Shown one piece after another: positions 9,003 through 17,766 of a stretch of DNA of 64,000 nt. Source of the stretch: Cylindrotheca closterium (lineage: Eukaryota; Bacillariophyta; Bacillariophyceae; Bacillariales; Bacillariaceae). The notes under the pieces are model-generated. The model worked only from the letters and a program-made list of their open reading frames with translations. It searched no databases and was not told where the DNA came from. Location: assembly GCA_933822405.4 (NCBI GenBank), contig CAKOGP040000001.1:9083-73082 (forward strand). The letters are read 5' to 3'. Within the stretch, counting starts at the first letter, position 1, and each line of letters starts with the position of its first letter. A program made the translations under genes and the position numbers.

Positions 9003-12000
9003 TTATTGTAATGCATAAGACACTAATGCATCCGGTGCCATTTCACCTTTCAGTATCTTAGCAAAGTCGGATAGTAGCATCTTTGCCTTGGGTCGTCCTT
9101 TGGTTCCTTTTCTTGCCAGTGTGAACAGTATGGAAACGACTTGAGAGCACATATCAGTCGTCATATTGGTATCCTTCGACGAGATGACAGATGTCATACT
9201 AGATAGCAACCATTGTTGCAGCATCTCATCAGTAAAGTCTGCAGATCCATTTTCTCCCCGTGGATTATTCAATATCGATTGCACGATTTGAAATAGACAA
9301 TCGGCATAGGCTGGCCACAGCATTTGGGGTCCACCGGCCAATCCAACCACACAGGATTGTACCAAACTAGACCCGTGGTGTTTCAACATATCCTTCAAAA
9401 CCATTTGCCAGGCTTCCTGAAGTACCTGTTGAACTTGTGGAGATACTCGTAATAGATTGAATCCAAAAAGCTGGGACAGAAACATAAGTGAAGCCCTTGT
9501 TGATTCTTTGGCACCGTTCAGAGCTCTTATGGATTCTACCGCCAACGTCAATATCGTTCCAAACTGTGGGTTATAACACAGCGCTCGAGGTCCGTAGAGT
9601 ATGAATCGTTGCATGCACTCAAAGAAACTTTGCAACAGCTCGGCGCACTCCGTCGATTGGGCGTGGTTCGCCACAATGTTGGTCACATGAGCAAGAAGCT
9701 CCTTGAAGGAGTGATCAACCTCGTCTGACTTGCCACCAAACATCTCCACGGCCGCGGAAATGTACCTAAGTGTCGAGGGATCCTTGGTACCTTCCAACGC
9801 TTGCACGATCAAAGGAATGGTATTGGAAAACATTGCCAGCACCATGGATTCTTGTGAGGCCGAGTTTCGTAATAGCTGCATGTGAATAGTAATCCATTTT
9901 GGAATCACCAATTGTTGGGCTCCTAGGTTTGTCGTTCGCCCTTGAACTGCTTCGAGAAATGGGCCAATTTCCATCAACAGCCATTCACTGACAGCGGGCA
10001 CATAAGGCGCATCGCAAAATCGAACAATGACATGGATTACCGACATGATTCTAACCAAGGACTCGAGTGCCAATTGGACATTGGGCGAGAGCCAGTCTTC
10101 CGAGTCGCCTGATTCCGGGAACGCATTCATGGCAAGCTGACCCCGTTGTACAATTGGATGGATCAGATCGTTCACCAATCCCTGTCGCGCCATTACTGCA
10201 TCCTTTGTTTTTGTTACCAGTCGAGTCGCACCCTCGGCTACCATCGTCATCGCTTCTTCTGACGAAGTTGCCAAGGCTGCCTCCATGGAATCTCGAACTG
10301 ATTTCAACACAAGTGGCATAATGCTCGAAGACTGATTGTTTGATCCCTGAAGATCATCCAGGCTGGGCATGGACTTTGACAGGCAGGATACAAAAACGGC
10401 TCTTGTCGCCTTGGCAGATTCGAGAGGCAAGATGGAAAAGGAAGATTGCAGAAATTGAAGGAGTCGAAGAATTGCCTGCGGTGGACAGTTCATTGAATTC
10501 CAAGCCGGGCAGTAGGATCCACAAAAGTTCAGTATGGAAGCTAACAGCACTGAATGTTGTTGCTTCGCATCGACAGAGACCAACTGGTCCAAGAGTTGCA
10601 ATAATTCTTGGCAAGTCAAGTCTCGGTCGCGGGCAATGGATGTTCCGGCTGCAGCATTGGATTTACACCGCCCACAAACATCACGAGCTATTTGCGAAAG
10701 GCAAACAAGTGCAGCTTCGGATGCCGTCCAATGGGTCGCTGTACGCACATGATTGGTCAGAGTTTGTATCAGTTCTCCTCGCAGTAGATAATATCCACTA
10801 ACTAGCACATCTGTCACCATGCGGCGTAGCTCATTAAATTCTTGGGAATCGAGATCCAGTTCTTCTTCCCAGTTCACAAAGTTTGTTGGGTAAGCCATCC
10901 GCGTCAATAGGGTAGCCACCACCTTTCGGAGCAAGGGTTTTCGCCAGTTCTCATGTCGATCTTCTAATGGAGTTTCTTGAACCGTCAGCCAACAATCCAA
11001 CGGGATTAAGGCCACTGGCGTATGAGGATGGGCTTGAATCTGCAGCAAAAACTCCAATCCGACTTCGGCTGGTTGGGAAATTAAATCGTCCACTTGCTCC
11101 GTCACAAAGGTACATATCAAAGTGGCTAGCGCATGACAGGCATCGTGCCATTCATTTTGAGACGCCAATTGCATGGGGCCTACAATGAAACCACTCGAGA
11201 TGGCGTTCCACATGGATGCAGCTGCAGCTTCTCGTGTAGGCGTACAATGATCGGAAACTACCATTACAGCTGCTGTCAGTGCCTGAGATGCTGCTTGTAA
11301 GAGTCGTTCGTCATTGTAGCTGGTGGATGATGACAAGAGTGACATTAGCGCTGGTAGCACTGCTCTTTGCCCTCCACAGGTGGGAGTATTGAGTTGAGAT
11401 AGCGAAACATGGGATATATTGGACCACTCCTTTAACGCCATGCATGCAGGCAGCTGAATGTTAGAAGTTGAAGTGTCCTCCAATCCCCTCCGTATTATGT
11501 CCAACACCACTTCCAAAAAGGGTACCAACTCCTGTGTTACTTGTGGCGTTGTAAGGTCCTGGCAAGCCTCCATTTCGTAGGGTATGCACGCCAGTAATCG
11601 GAACATGGCATCTGGAGGAAGATCAGAATTTGTATTTCCAACATGGGACATGAAATCCGACAAAATACCACATCTGACAATGACGGCGGCATTGCATATG
11701 CAGCATGGAGTCAGTAGGGAGGATAACGATGCGTCGGTAGAAAATTGTTGTTGTCTTGCATATTCCCACAGCTCTTGTCGGACGATTTGAATAGATGGAT
11801 GCCATTTGGAAGGATCATTCCGTGGGATCTCCTTTCGTAACTTGGTTTGCAACATTGTGAGACAAAGCATTTGCATGGCTATTTGGTCGCTTGTTTTTTC
11901 TTGCATGGAGCGAAATGATCCCAGCCACTTGGCATATACATCCCATGCGTCGTGACGTTGTGTCCATTCTTCCAAGAATTGTGAAGCTTGTCGGCGAGTC

Positions 12001-12059
12001 GCTGAATCCGTTGTGGGGTTGACCATTGCCAATGCTGCTTGGGCAACCTGATCTTCCAT
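9003..12059 (-). CDS. Importin-beta superfamily receptor, transportin-SR/importin-13-like
   Basis: 1,018 aa, single exon, about the size expected for TNPO3/Mtr10/importin-13 nuclear transport receptors. The N-terminus (RRQASQFLEEWTQRHDAW, residues ~22-39) matches the family's first HEAT repeat, and the rest is all-helical with Leu-rich HEAT-like repeats. Such receptors carry SR-rich splicing factors or exon-junction proteins in a Ran-GTP dependent way. No frameshift or unusual insertion was seen. ATG at 12057-12059 is the first in frame. The gene is divergent from the membrane-protein gene at 12687. Confidence 0.75.
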   Translation of the reverse strand: MEDQVAQAALAMVNPTTDSATRRQASQFLEEWTQRHDAWDVYAKWLGSFRSMQEKTSDQIAMQMLCLTMLQTKLRKEIPRNDPSKWHPSIQIVRQELWEYARQQQFSTDASLSSLLTPCCICNAAVIVRCGILSDFMSHVGNTNSDLPPDAMFRLLACIPYEMEACQDLTTPQVTQELVPFLEVVLDIIRRGLEDTSTSNIQLPACMALKEWSNISHVSLSQLNTPTCGGQRAVLPALMSLLSSSTSYNDERLLQAASQALTAAVMVVSDHCTPTREAAAASMWNAISSGFIVGPMQLASQNEWHDACHALATLICTFVTEQVDDLISQPAEVGLEFLLQIQAHPHTPVALIPLDCWLTVQETPLEDRHENWRKPLLRKVVATLLTRMAYPTNFVNWEEELDLDSQEFNELRRMVTDVLVSGYYLLRGELIQTLTNHVRTATHWTASEAALVCLSQIARDVCGRCKSNAAAGTSIARDRDLTCQELLQLLDQLVSVDAKQQHSVLLASILNFCGSYCPAWNSMNCPPQAILRLLQFLQSSFSILPLESAKATRAVFVSCLSKSMPSLDDLQGSNNQSSSIMPLVLKSVRDSMEAALATSSEEAMTMVAEGATRLVTKTKDAVMARQGLVNDLIHPIVQRGQLAMNAFPESGDSEDWLSPNVQLALESLVRIMSVIHVIVRFCDAPYVPAVSEWLLMEIGPFLEAVQGRTTNLGAQQLVIPKWITIHMQLLRNSASQESMVLAMFSNTIPLIVQALEGTKDPSTLRYISAAVEMFGGKSDEVDHSFKELLAHVTNIVANHAQSTECAELLQSFFECMQRFILYGPRALCYNPQFGTILTLAVESIRALNGAKESTRASLMFLSQLFGFNLLRVSPQVQQVLQEAWQMVLKDMLKHHGSSLVQSCVVGLAGGPQMLWPAYADCLFQIVQSILNNPRGENGSADFTDEMLQQWLLSSMTSVISSKDTNMTTDMCSQVVSILFTLARKGTKGRPKAKMLLSDFAKILKGEMAPDALVSYALQ

Positions 12060-12686
12060 GTTTCAAATTTCAGTTGCTTCTCGTTGAACTCAAGAAGGAT
12101 GTGCGAAATTATATCTTAAGACAACCAAGTCTCCGATAAGCTTGAGCTTCTTGTACTGTATATCCTCACAGTAGAGCCCTGCCCAGCACCAATGATGATG
12201 AATTGAGACACCAAGTTAATTCATTCAGATGCCCGAACTTGATAAAAAATTCAGGCGGTTTCAGCAGAGTATGTTACGGTTCGTGAATCAATCCGGCCTT
12301 CCCTGGCAAATAACAATGCTGCTGAATATGGTTTCTGAGATTCCTTTAATAAAACGTAGGAATAGCTGGAAGCAGTGCTCTGGAGGGCGTTTCGTGGTAT
12401 GATCCTCTGAGATTCCAATGATCGATCGAATTTGGGATGGATGCTGACAAAGGGACAGACGTTATTATCAGGATGGTGACAGAGGGACAGACGTCGACCA
12501 ACGCCGTTACACGATGTCGCGGGCAGAGCTCCAAATTTTCGAAACTGCCAACCGAAGATGTGAGCATGGACGATTTCAGAAACATGTGGACTATGAAGTA
12601 CTGGTAGCTTCCATTTGCCGTCAAACCTTCTTCCAACAAGTGCGATACATTGAACTTACATCTTCGTCTTTTTTTAATCGAAAATA
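12060..12686. promoter_or_regulatory. Divergent intergenic region with a short direct repeat
   Basis: 627 bp between two divergent genes. A ~24-bp imperfect direct repeat (GGATGCTGACAAAGGGACAG at ~12437 and GGATGGTGACAGAGGGACAG at ~12473, both followed by ACGT) is the only visible structure. A minus-strand frame at 12346-12747 overlaps the start of the next gene antisense and is not called. Confidence 0.45.
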
Positions 12687-13811
12687 ATGTCGAGTTCCCT
12701 ACAAGTCTCAACGGTTCGAAGCGAGGATCCTTCCATTGACAATTCACAAGTCATTGATCCGGCCTCACCGAGAATATCTGCCTACCTTTCCCCGCCGCGA
12801 AAGGAACCAAAATCCTCGTTGCCAGCTTTGCACGAGCAAAGCACCGAGTGTACACAATCCGCCTCCGATGATTCTGTCTTTGATAATGTCGAGGACACAC
12901 GTCACACGCAACAGAGCGTGACTGGTCGTGCTGGTGGGGCGTATGCTGACAATTCAACACGACACGCTCACAATGATCCTACCAGACATATTTCTAACCT
13001 TGGAGGACCTTACCCAACCAGAGGACGGGCTACAAACAGTCAACATTTCCCTCCTGGAACCTCAAGACTAGAGCATTCTCATTCTACTAGTACTTCCGCT
13101 CTAGTTGACGACACTGCTACACCGTCCAAACAAGCTACTAATCAGCAAGGGGCAAGATCTTCCGAAGCAGCAGCATCTCAAGCGACGATGCAGCAGAATG
13201 ATACTTCTTCCAGTAACAACAAGAATCAGCGAGGAAGTATTGAAGAGTCATTGGGCATTGACTATGCCCGTTTTGAAGACGAACCAGAGGAGATGGCCGC
13301 TTGGGTGATCCATGCTGCCTTGATTGGTTTTTTCTCGCTAGTTTGCCTCTCTCTGATTCTTTCCTTTGTGGTGATTCAGAGCTATGGATTCCTCACCCTA
13401 GTGTTCCTCGGGTTTCTGATTGGATTCTGTATTGGTCTTGCCATTTTCGTCGACAGAACCATCCTACAAAAGAACGAGAAGCTCAAACCGATTCGCAACA
13501 AGATAGCCTCTGCCGTCACAACAGCCAAGGACGTTATTCGTGAAGAGATCAGTTTATTCAAGAAAGAATGGAGAGAGTTTCACCTTCTTTTGACGAATGG
13601 AGAAGATGACATGGACGGTGCAAATGGAGAAGCTGACAAAGACGATGCTTATGTTAATGTTGACACCACGACGACCGTACCAAAAAAGAAGAAAAAGAGT
13701 GTCATCTTCAAAATGGCCAAGCCTTTCTTGGGTGTAAAGAAGAAACTATTCAAGCGGAAACGAAAACAAGAGAAAACGAATCAATCATCTGCAGCAGTGG
13801 AATTGGTGTAG
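12687..13811 (+). CDS. Two-TM membrane protein with disordered arms, unknown function
   Basis: 374 aa, single exon, not recognised as a named family. Residues 1-200 are Ser/Thr/Gln/Asn-rich and disordered. A hydrophobic hairpin follows: TM1 about 206-228 (ALIGFFSLVCLSLILSFVVI) and TM2 about 232-253 (LTLVFLGFLIGFCIGLAIFV). The C-terminus is charged, with an acidic stretch (about 310-325) and a very Lys/Arg-rich tail. The layout suggests a reticulon-like or organelle-surface hairpin protein with both ends cytosolic, but this is inference from topology only. Confidence 0.7.
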   Translation: MSSSLQVSTVRSEDPSIDNSQVIDPASPRISAYLSPPRKEPKSSLPALHEQSTECTQSASDDSVFDNVEDTRHTQQSVTGRAGGAYADNSTRHAHNDPTRHISNLGGPYPTRGRATNSQHFPPGTSRLEHSHSTSTSALVDDTATPSKQATNQQGARSSEAAASQATMQQNDTSSSNNKNQRGSIEESLGIDYARFEDEPEEMAAWVIHAALIGFFSLVCLSLILSFVVIQSYGFLTLVFLGFLIGFCIGLAIFVDRTILQKNEKLKPIRNKIASAVTTAKDVIREEISLFKKEWREFHLLLTNGEDDMDGANGEADKDDAYVNVDTTTTVPKKKKKSVIFKMAKPFLGVKKKLFKRKRKQEKTNQSSAAVELV

Positions 13812-14192
13812 TTGCACCACCTCGACAACCACGACCGCCCTGGTCTGTGAAAAAAGATAACACAGAAGAACACGTGGAGAGCAAAGATATCTTGACTACA
13901 ATCGGGATCAACATCGAAGATAAAAACGTCAAAATAAGCAAGCCAGATGCGTTAGATCTGTTTTTACAGTTGGGTTGTTGAGACCTGGAGAAGCTACTTC
14001 TTGCAAGAGTATTGTACTGGTACATTGTCGTCGGTAGTTTTTTTGGGGCCATTCTTAAAGGACTTACTTAGTGCCGTTTTCAACAAACTTTGTGACATCT
14101 CTTGGAGCTTTCATTTCAAACAATAACCGAAGTGCACAAACACAAACTTACAGGAAACAATTCATCCATATTGAGCGTCTCTATCTCAGTCG
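13812..14192. other. Intergenic, nothing recognised
   Basis: 381 bp between two plus-strand genes. It presumably contains the 3' end of the membrane-protein gene and the promoter of the fucosyltransferase-like gene; no motif stands out. Confidence 0.4.
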
Positions 14193-15575
14193 ATGAGACT
14201 GTGGTATTTTTGTTTGGAGAGAGAAGGTTCGCAGCCCAAAATTCGATATGTGGTGCTGTTTCTGTTGCCACTCTTGTACCTTCAATCCTTGAACGTCGTT
14301 TCACTTTACAAGAAGGACCAAACTTGGACCGAAATTTATGGTTCCTATGTTGCCGTGGGTCATAGTGAACAAGCAACGAAAACGCTGAGTGACGAGACCA
14401 GTGGCAGTGTATATGAAAATAGGCATCCATACGATTCCATTCCCAAGTGGATGACATCCTACTTTCAGTGGCACAGTCAACAACTCGAGCTGATCCACGA
14501 CCAGAACCAGGATGATGGAATGAATAATCAATGGCGACATCACAAAGTTCTACTTGTACGATGCATGGATGATGATCGTTGTGGAGGAACATCTGATCGA
14601 TTGAAATCGATTCCACTCTTTCTAATATTGGCAGCCAAAACGAACCGACTCGTGTTTCTACGTTGGACTCGTCCTTTTTCTCTGGAGGAATTTCTCATTC
14701 CGAACGATCAACGACTTGACGATGTAGACGACAGAAATCAATATAACTACATTTGGAATTGGACGGTACCAAATACTTTGGCGAGCATTCTGGACGCAGA
14801 ACGAGACGCCAATGGAACCTACAACCAAACAACGATCCTCTCCAAGAAGAGCCAGCAATTAGTCTCTGCAGTCCAAAATCCAAGCATCTGGCTTGTTCAG
14901 GGGAACCTTCAATTTAGTGGAGCAGCACTCTACGAATCTTTGGCTGAGGAAATGATGGCAAAGGACGAACAAGAGTCCGACACGAATGCCTCAACAGCTG
15001 TTTCAGACTTTACAACTCTGTATCATTACTTCTTTCATGCAACTTTTGCTCCAGCACCTGCCATAAGAAGCATTGTCGATGAGTTGTTCCAGCGACTTCA
15101 TTTGCAACCGAACCAGTTTGTAGTCATACACATTCGAGCCAAGTATCCCGGTGAAGTTTTTCGAGAGACTGGGAATTTGACAGCCTTGGAAGAAATTGTA
15201 GACAATGCCATTTGCATCGCTTCCAATAATTTGATTTCGAGCAACATCAATGTTAGTGAAGCAATGCCAATATATTTGGCGGCCGACGCCATGCCTGTCT
15301 TACAAGCAGGCATGGAGCACCCAAATGTTGTCTCTCGGTTGTCGTCTTCACAGCAGAATGCAGAAGAAAATGATCCGCCTCACTTGAACTTTGCACAAAA
15401 GGATGAGCCTTCAGCTTTCTACTCCATCTTTGTCGACTTGATCGTTATGAGTCAAAGTAGATGCGTTACCTTTGGAGCTGGTGGTTTTGGGCGATTTGGA
15501 TCTTTGGTGAGCTATGACGTGTCATGCAGGCAACCGCACACAATCAAGGGGAAGATGCAACCATGCAACGGATAG
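14193..15575 (+). CDS. Type II membrane protein, O-/alpha-1,6-fucosyltransferase-like
   Basis: 460 aa, single exon. A signal-anchor lies at about residues 19-40. The segment CMDDDRCGGTSDRLKSIP (about 124-141) followed by LFLILAAKTNRLVFLRW resembles the GDP-fucose-binding start of GT-B O-fucosyltransferases; further on come VVIHIRAKYPG (about 310-320), YLAADAMPV, and SQSRCVTFGAGGFGRFGSL near the C-terminus, the conserved Ser/Gly region of this fold. This implies Golgi-lumenal transfer of a sugar, probably fucose, to glycans or glycoproteins. Donor and acceptor cannot be determined, and the family call rests on pattern, not alignment. Confidence 0.6.
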   Translation: MRLWYFCLEREGSQPKIRYVVLFLLPLLYLQSLNVVSLYKKDQTWTEIYGSYVAVGHSEQATKTLSDETSGSVYENRHPYDSIPKWMTSYFQWHSQQLELIHDQNQDDGMNNQWRHHKVLLVRCMDDDRCGGTSDRLKSIPLFLILAAKTNRLVFLRWTRPFSLEEFLIPNDQRLDDVDDRNQYNYIWNWTVPNTLASILDAERDANGTYNQTTILSKKSQQLVSAVQNPSIWLVQGNLQFSGAALYESLAEEMMAKDEQESDTNASTAVSDFTTLYHYFFHATFAPAPAIRSIVDELFQRLHLQPNQFVVIHIRAKYPGEVFRETGNLTALEEIVDNAICIASNNLISSNINVSEAMPIYLAADAMPVLQAGMEHPNVVSRLSSSQQNAEENDPPHLNFAQKDEPSAFYSIFVDLIVMSQSRCVTFGAGGFGRFGSLVSYDVSCRQPHTIKGKMQPCNG

Positions 15576-15832
15576 TGAAATTCTTAGGCAGCTTTCATTC
15601 AAGTTCCAGTGAAAGGCTGCATTTGATTCCATTGTATGATCATCTGTCCACCACCGAACAACGGCAGCGGTTTGGTAGCGATTTGGACGCATCGGCAGCT
15701 AAAAGTGTCAAACAGCAGTCAGGGTCGAGCAACCGTTGTTATCCGGCGTCAAAAGTACAGGATCATTGTACTAATACCGCACTTTCCCAACGATTCCTAT
15801 TCGTTCTGATCCTCCTTCATGGAGGCAACATC

Positions 15833-16373
15833 ATGAGCAATGCAAAGAAGCGACCCCGATCACACCAAGATGAAGAATCGATTACTCCATCAAAGAGATT
15901 TCATCACCACACAGGAAATCCTGACCTACGAAGTTTCGAACAGGACGACGATTCGTCTCTCGATGAGACTGAAGCCGACGCGCTAACAAGTCCTGCTTTC
16001 TTGTCTAAATTACCATCATCACTCCTTTGGCATATCTTTTCGTTTGCTACCCATGATCAGCTCGTCTTGCAGCTCTCATTGGTATGTCAGAAGTGGTATC
16101 AAGTGGTGTGTTTTTCAGATAGTCTCTGGACGGGAGTGGAAGATTGGCTAAACACAAAACTACCAATTATGGAAGATCCAACAGGACGAAGAGACGGAAA
16201 GTGTGTTTGGACTGGAATCCAGTGTTGAGACACAGACATTTTTGGACAACAGAAGTCAATCGATGCTATTTGACAGCTTTACAGTTACGACCAGCGCCCT
16301 TCACAAGCTTCGACATCGGAAACCATCGTCGGCAAGAAGAAACTTCATCGCCGCCTATCGACGCCAAAACTGA
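15833..16373 (+). CDS. F-box protein, reading frame shifted near 16200
   Basis: ATG at 15833 opens a frame of 131 codons that stops at 16228. It contains an F-box (residues ~60-105: LSKLPSSLLWHIFSFA, LSLVCQKWYQVV, SDSLWTGVEDWL) that would bind Skp1 in an SCF ubiquitin ligase. In the frame one base further on, a coding-like tail continues to 16373 (FLDNRSQSMLF, ALHKLRHRKPSSARRNFIAA), suggesting that one extra base lies between about 16185 and 16226, or that a very short intron was missed. Either a pseudogene, an assembly error, or two unrelated frames; I favour a single-base shift. The N-terminus has a basic KKRPRS nuclear-type signal. Confidence 0.55.
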
Positions 16374-16768
16374 GCAAATATCTAGTACTAGTACTAGTAG
16401 TTTTGTCGAATATGGCGTTTTTGGATTGCGACACCCAACCTCAGGCCATTGTGATGCAAGAAACCACTCACATGAAGCTCGGGGGAGGAAGAATGGGTAT
16501 GAAATGCCAGATTTGGGTCGGCATCAGCTATCAAACTATGTTCTTGGACATGCAGCGGCAGTTGACAGTTTTGGGTTTTGTGGGTTGTTTGCCTGTCCGC
16601 CGTCCGCTCCGATTACAGAAATTAAAAAAGCAACCATCACTTTGAACTTATTGGTACCTGTATCAACTCATCGCTCGCACTATCTTGGAGAAGCAGAACC
16701 TTGTTTTGCATTTGGGTAACATCGAAGAGAGAATGTCAGAAAAGTAGTAGATCTTTCACTGCACAACA
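16374..16768. other. Intergenic with unassigned open frames
   Basis: Two overlapping plus-strand frames (16144-16719 and 16403-16645) are open but match no family, and neither joins cleanly to the F-box gene by a visible intron. A short TACTAG-repeat lies at about 16384-16400. This may be decayed 3' coding sequence of the F-box gene. Confidence 0.35.
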
Positions 16769-17401
16769 ATGTCATCCTACTCTCTCTATCTCTGTCCTAC
16801 CGAAAAGTCGTTGGCCTCTGCCAGAGAAGCAGTTCCTGCAGTCGAAGTGCATTTGGATGCAGTCGAGCAAAAGGGAGACTGGGGAAGCAAAATCCATATC
16901 ACCCTATCCAGCTTTGCCGGCTCAACCATGCAGGACACCAAACCAAAACACCGATCTAACAAGATGCACCCAGGCAATATCACAAAAGTTGTGAATGACA
17001 TTTGGGATGCAAAAATATCTGAGGGCAAACCGTTTCATATTTCCGAAGACAAATGGGACCGTGGGAAGAAGAACAAGTGGGGAAACCTGTTCAAATTTTC
17101 CGTCTCCAAAGAGTGCAAAACCCTCGAAAATATACTGAAACACGTGAACAAGGAAGAGCTATTGCAGGGTGAAGATGGGGAAGAATCCTTGCAACTTGTC
17201 CTACTCAATCCGAAGGAGACGGTGAACCAGTTACACGTATCGTTTCTGACGTCGTCTGAACCGGAAAACGATGCCGATGACATCAGGAAGTTTCTCTCGC
17301 TGTTGAATTGGTTTGTTTGTATCGCTGAGCTTCCGGAAGATAGAGAAGATGGAAGCGACCTACAAATTCTGAGCATACCGCAAGCAAAAATAGGAGACTA
17401 G
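16769..17401 (+). CDS. 2H phosphoesterase-like protein
   Basis: 210 aa, single exon, ATG at 16769. The protein opens with YSLYLCPTE (residues 4-12) and has two H-x-[ST]-x motifs, HITL (43-46) and HVSF (156-159), 113 residues apart: the paired catalytic signature and spacing of the 2H superfamily (cyclic phosphodiesterases, LigT/2'-5' RNA ligase-like enzymes). Predicted to act on 2',3'- or 1'',2''-cyclic phosphates from RNA or ADP-ribose processing. The call is from motifs only; loss of strong similarity elsewhere leaves the substrate open. It lies 395 bp after the F-box gene on the same strand. Confidence 0.5.
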   Translation: MSSYSLYLCPTEKSLASAREAVPAVEVHLDAVEQKGDWGSKIHITLSSFAGSTMQDTKPKHRSNKMHPGNITKVVNDIWDAKISEGKPFHISEDKWDRGKKNKWGNLFKFSVSKECKTLENILKHVNKEELLQGEDGEESLQLVLLNPKETVNQLHVSFLTSSEPENDADDIRKFLSLLNWFVCIAELPEDREDGSDLQILSIPQAKIGD

Positions 17402-17766
17402 GAAACAGTGAGTCTGAAAACCAGGATTCAGCCTACTAATTGTGTAATGCTTGAATCTGACGGTTGACTTAATGATTGCTGGAGGTACCGTAACGAGCAC
17501 TCTGTATCATTCAATATGGTTTCAATAAAATTAGATCATTGCCAGTTCTCCACTTCATCAATACAGGTGTAATGCTATTTTCGACCATCCACATCATCCA
17601 CATCTTGCATTACTGTAGGATACAATTTTTCTGTCAGAGCCTGACCGTCCGTCCATCACGGTTTATTCTTTTACTCGCGATTTGAAACTCATTCATCCTC
17701 CAACCACATTTCATTTCAACGGGGATATGATCGACTAGCTACTTTGGACACGCTCAATAAAAAGAA
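17402..17766. other. Intergenic, nothing recognised
   Basis: 365 bp between two plus-strand genes. It contains a CCATCCACATCATCCACATC micro-repeat near 17584-17603. No gene. Confidence 0.4.

Noticed and set aside
12346..12747. 133-codon minus-strand ORF overlapping the start of the two-TM gene
   Set aside because: It overlaps the supported ATG and N-terminus of the plus-strand gene and has no recognisable motif.
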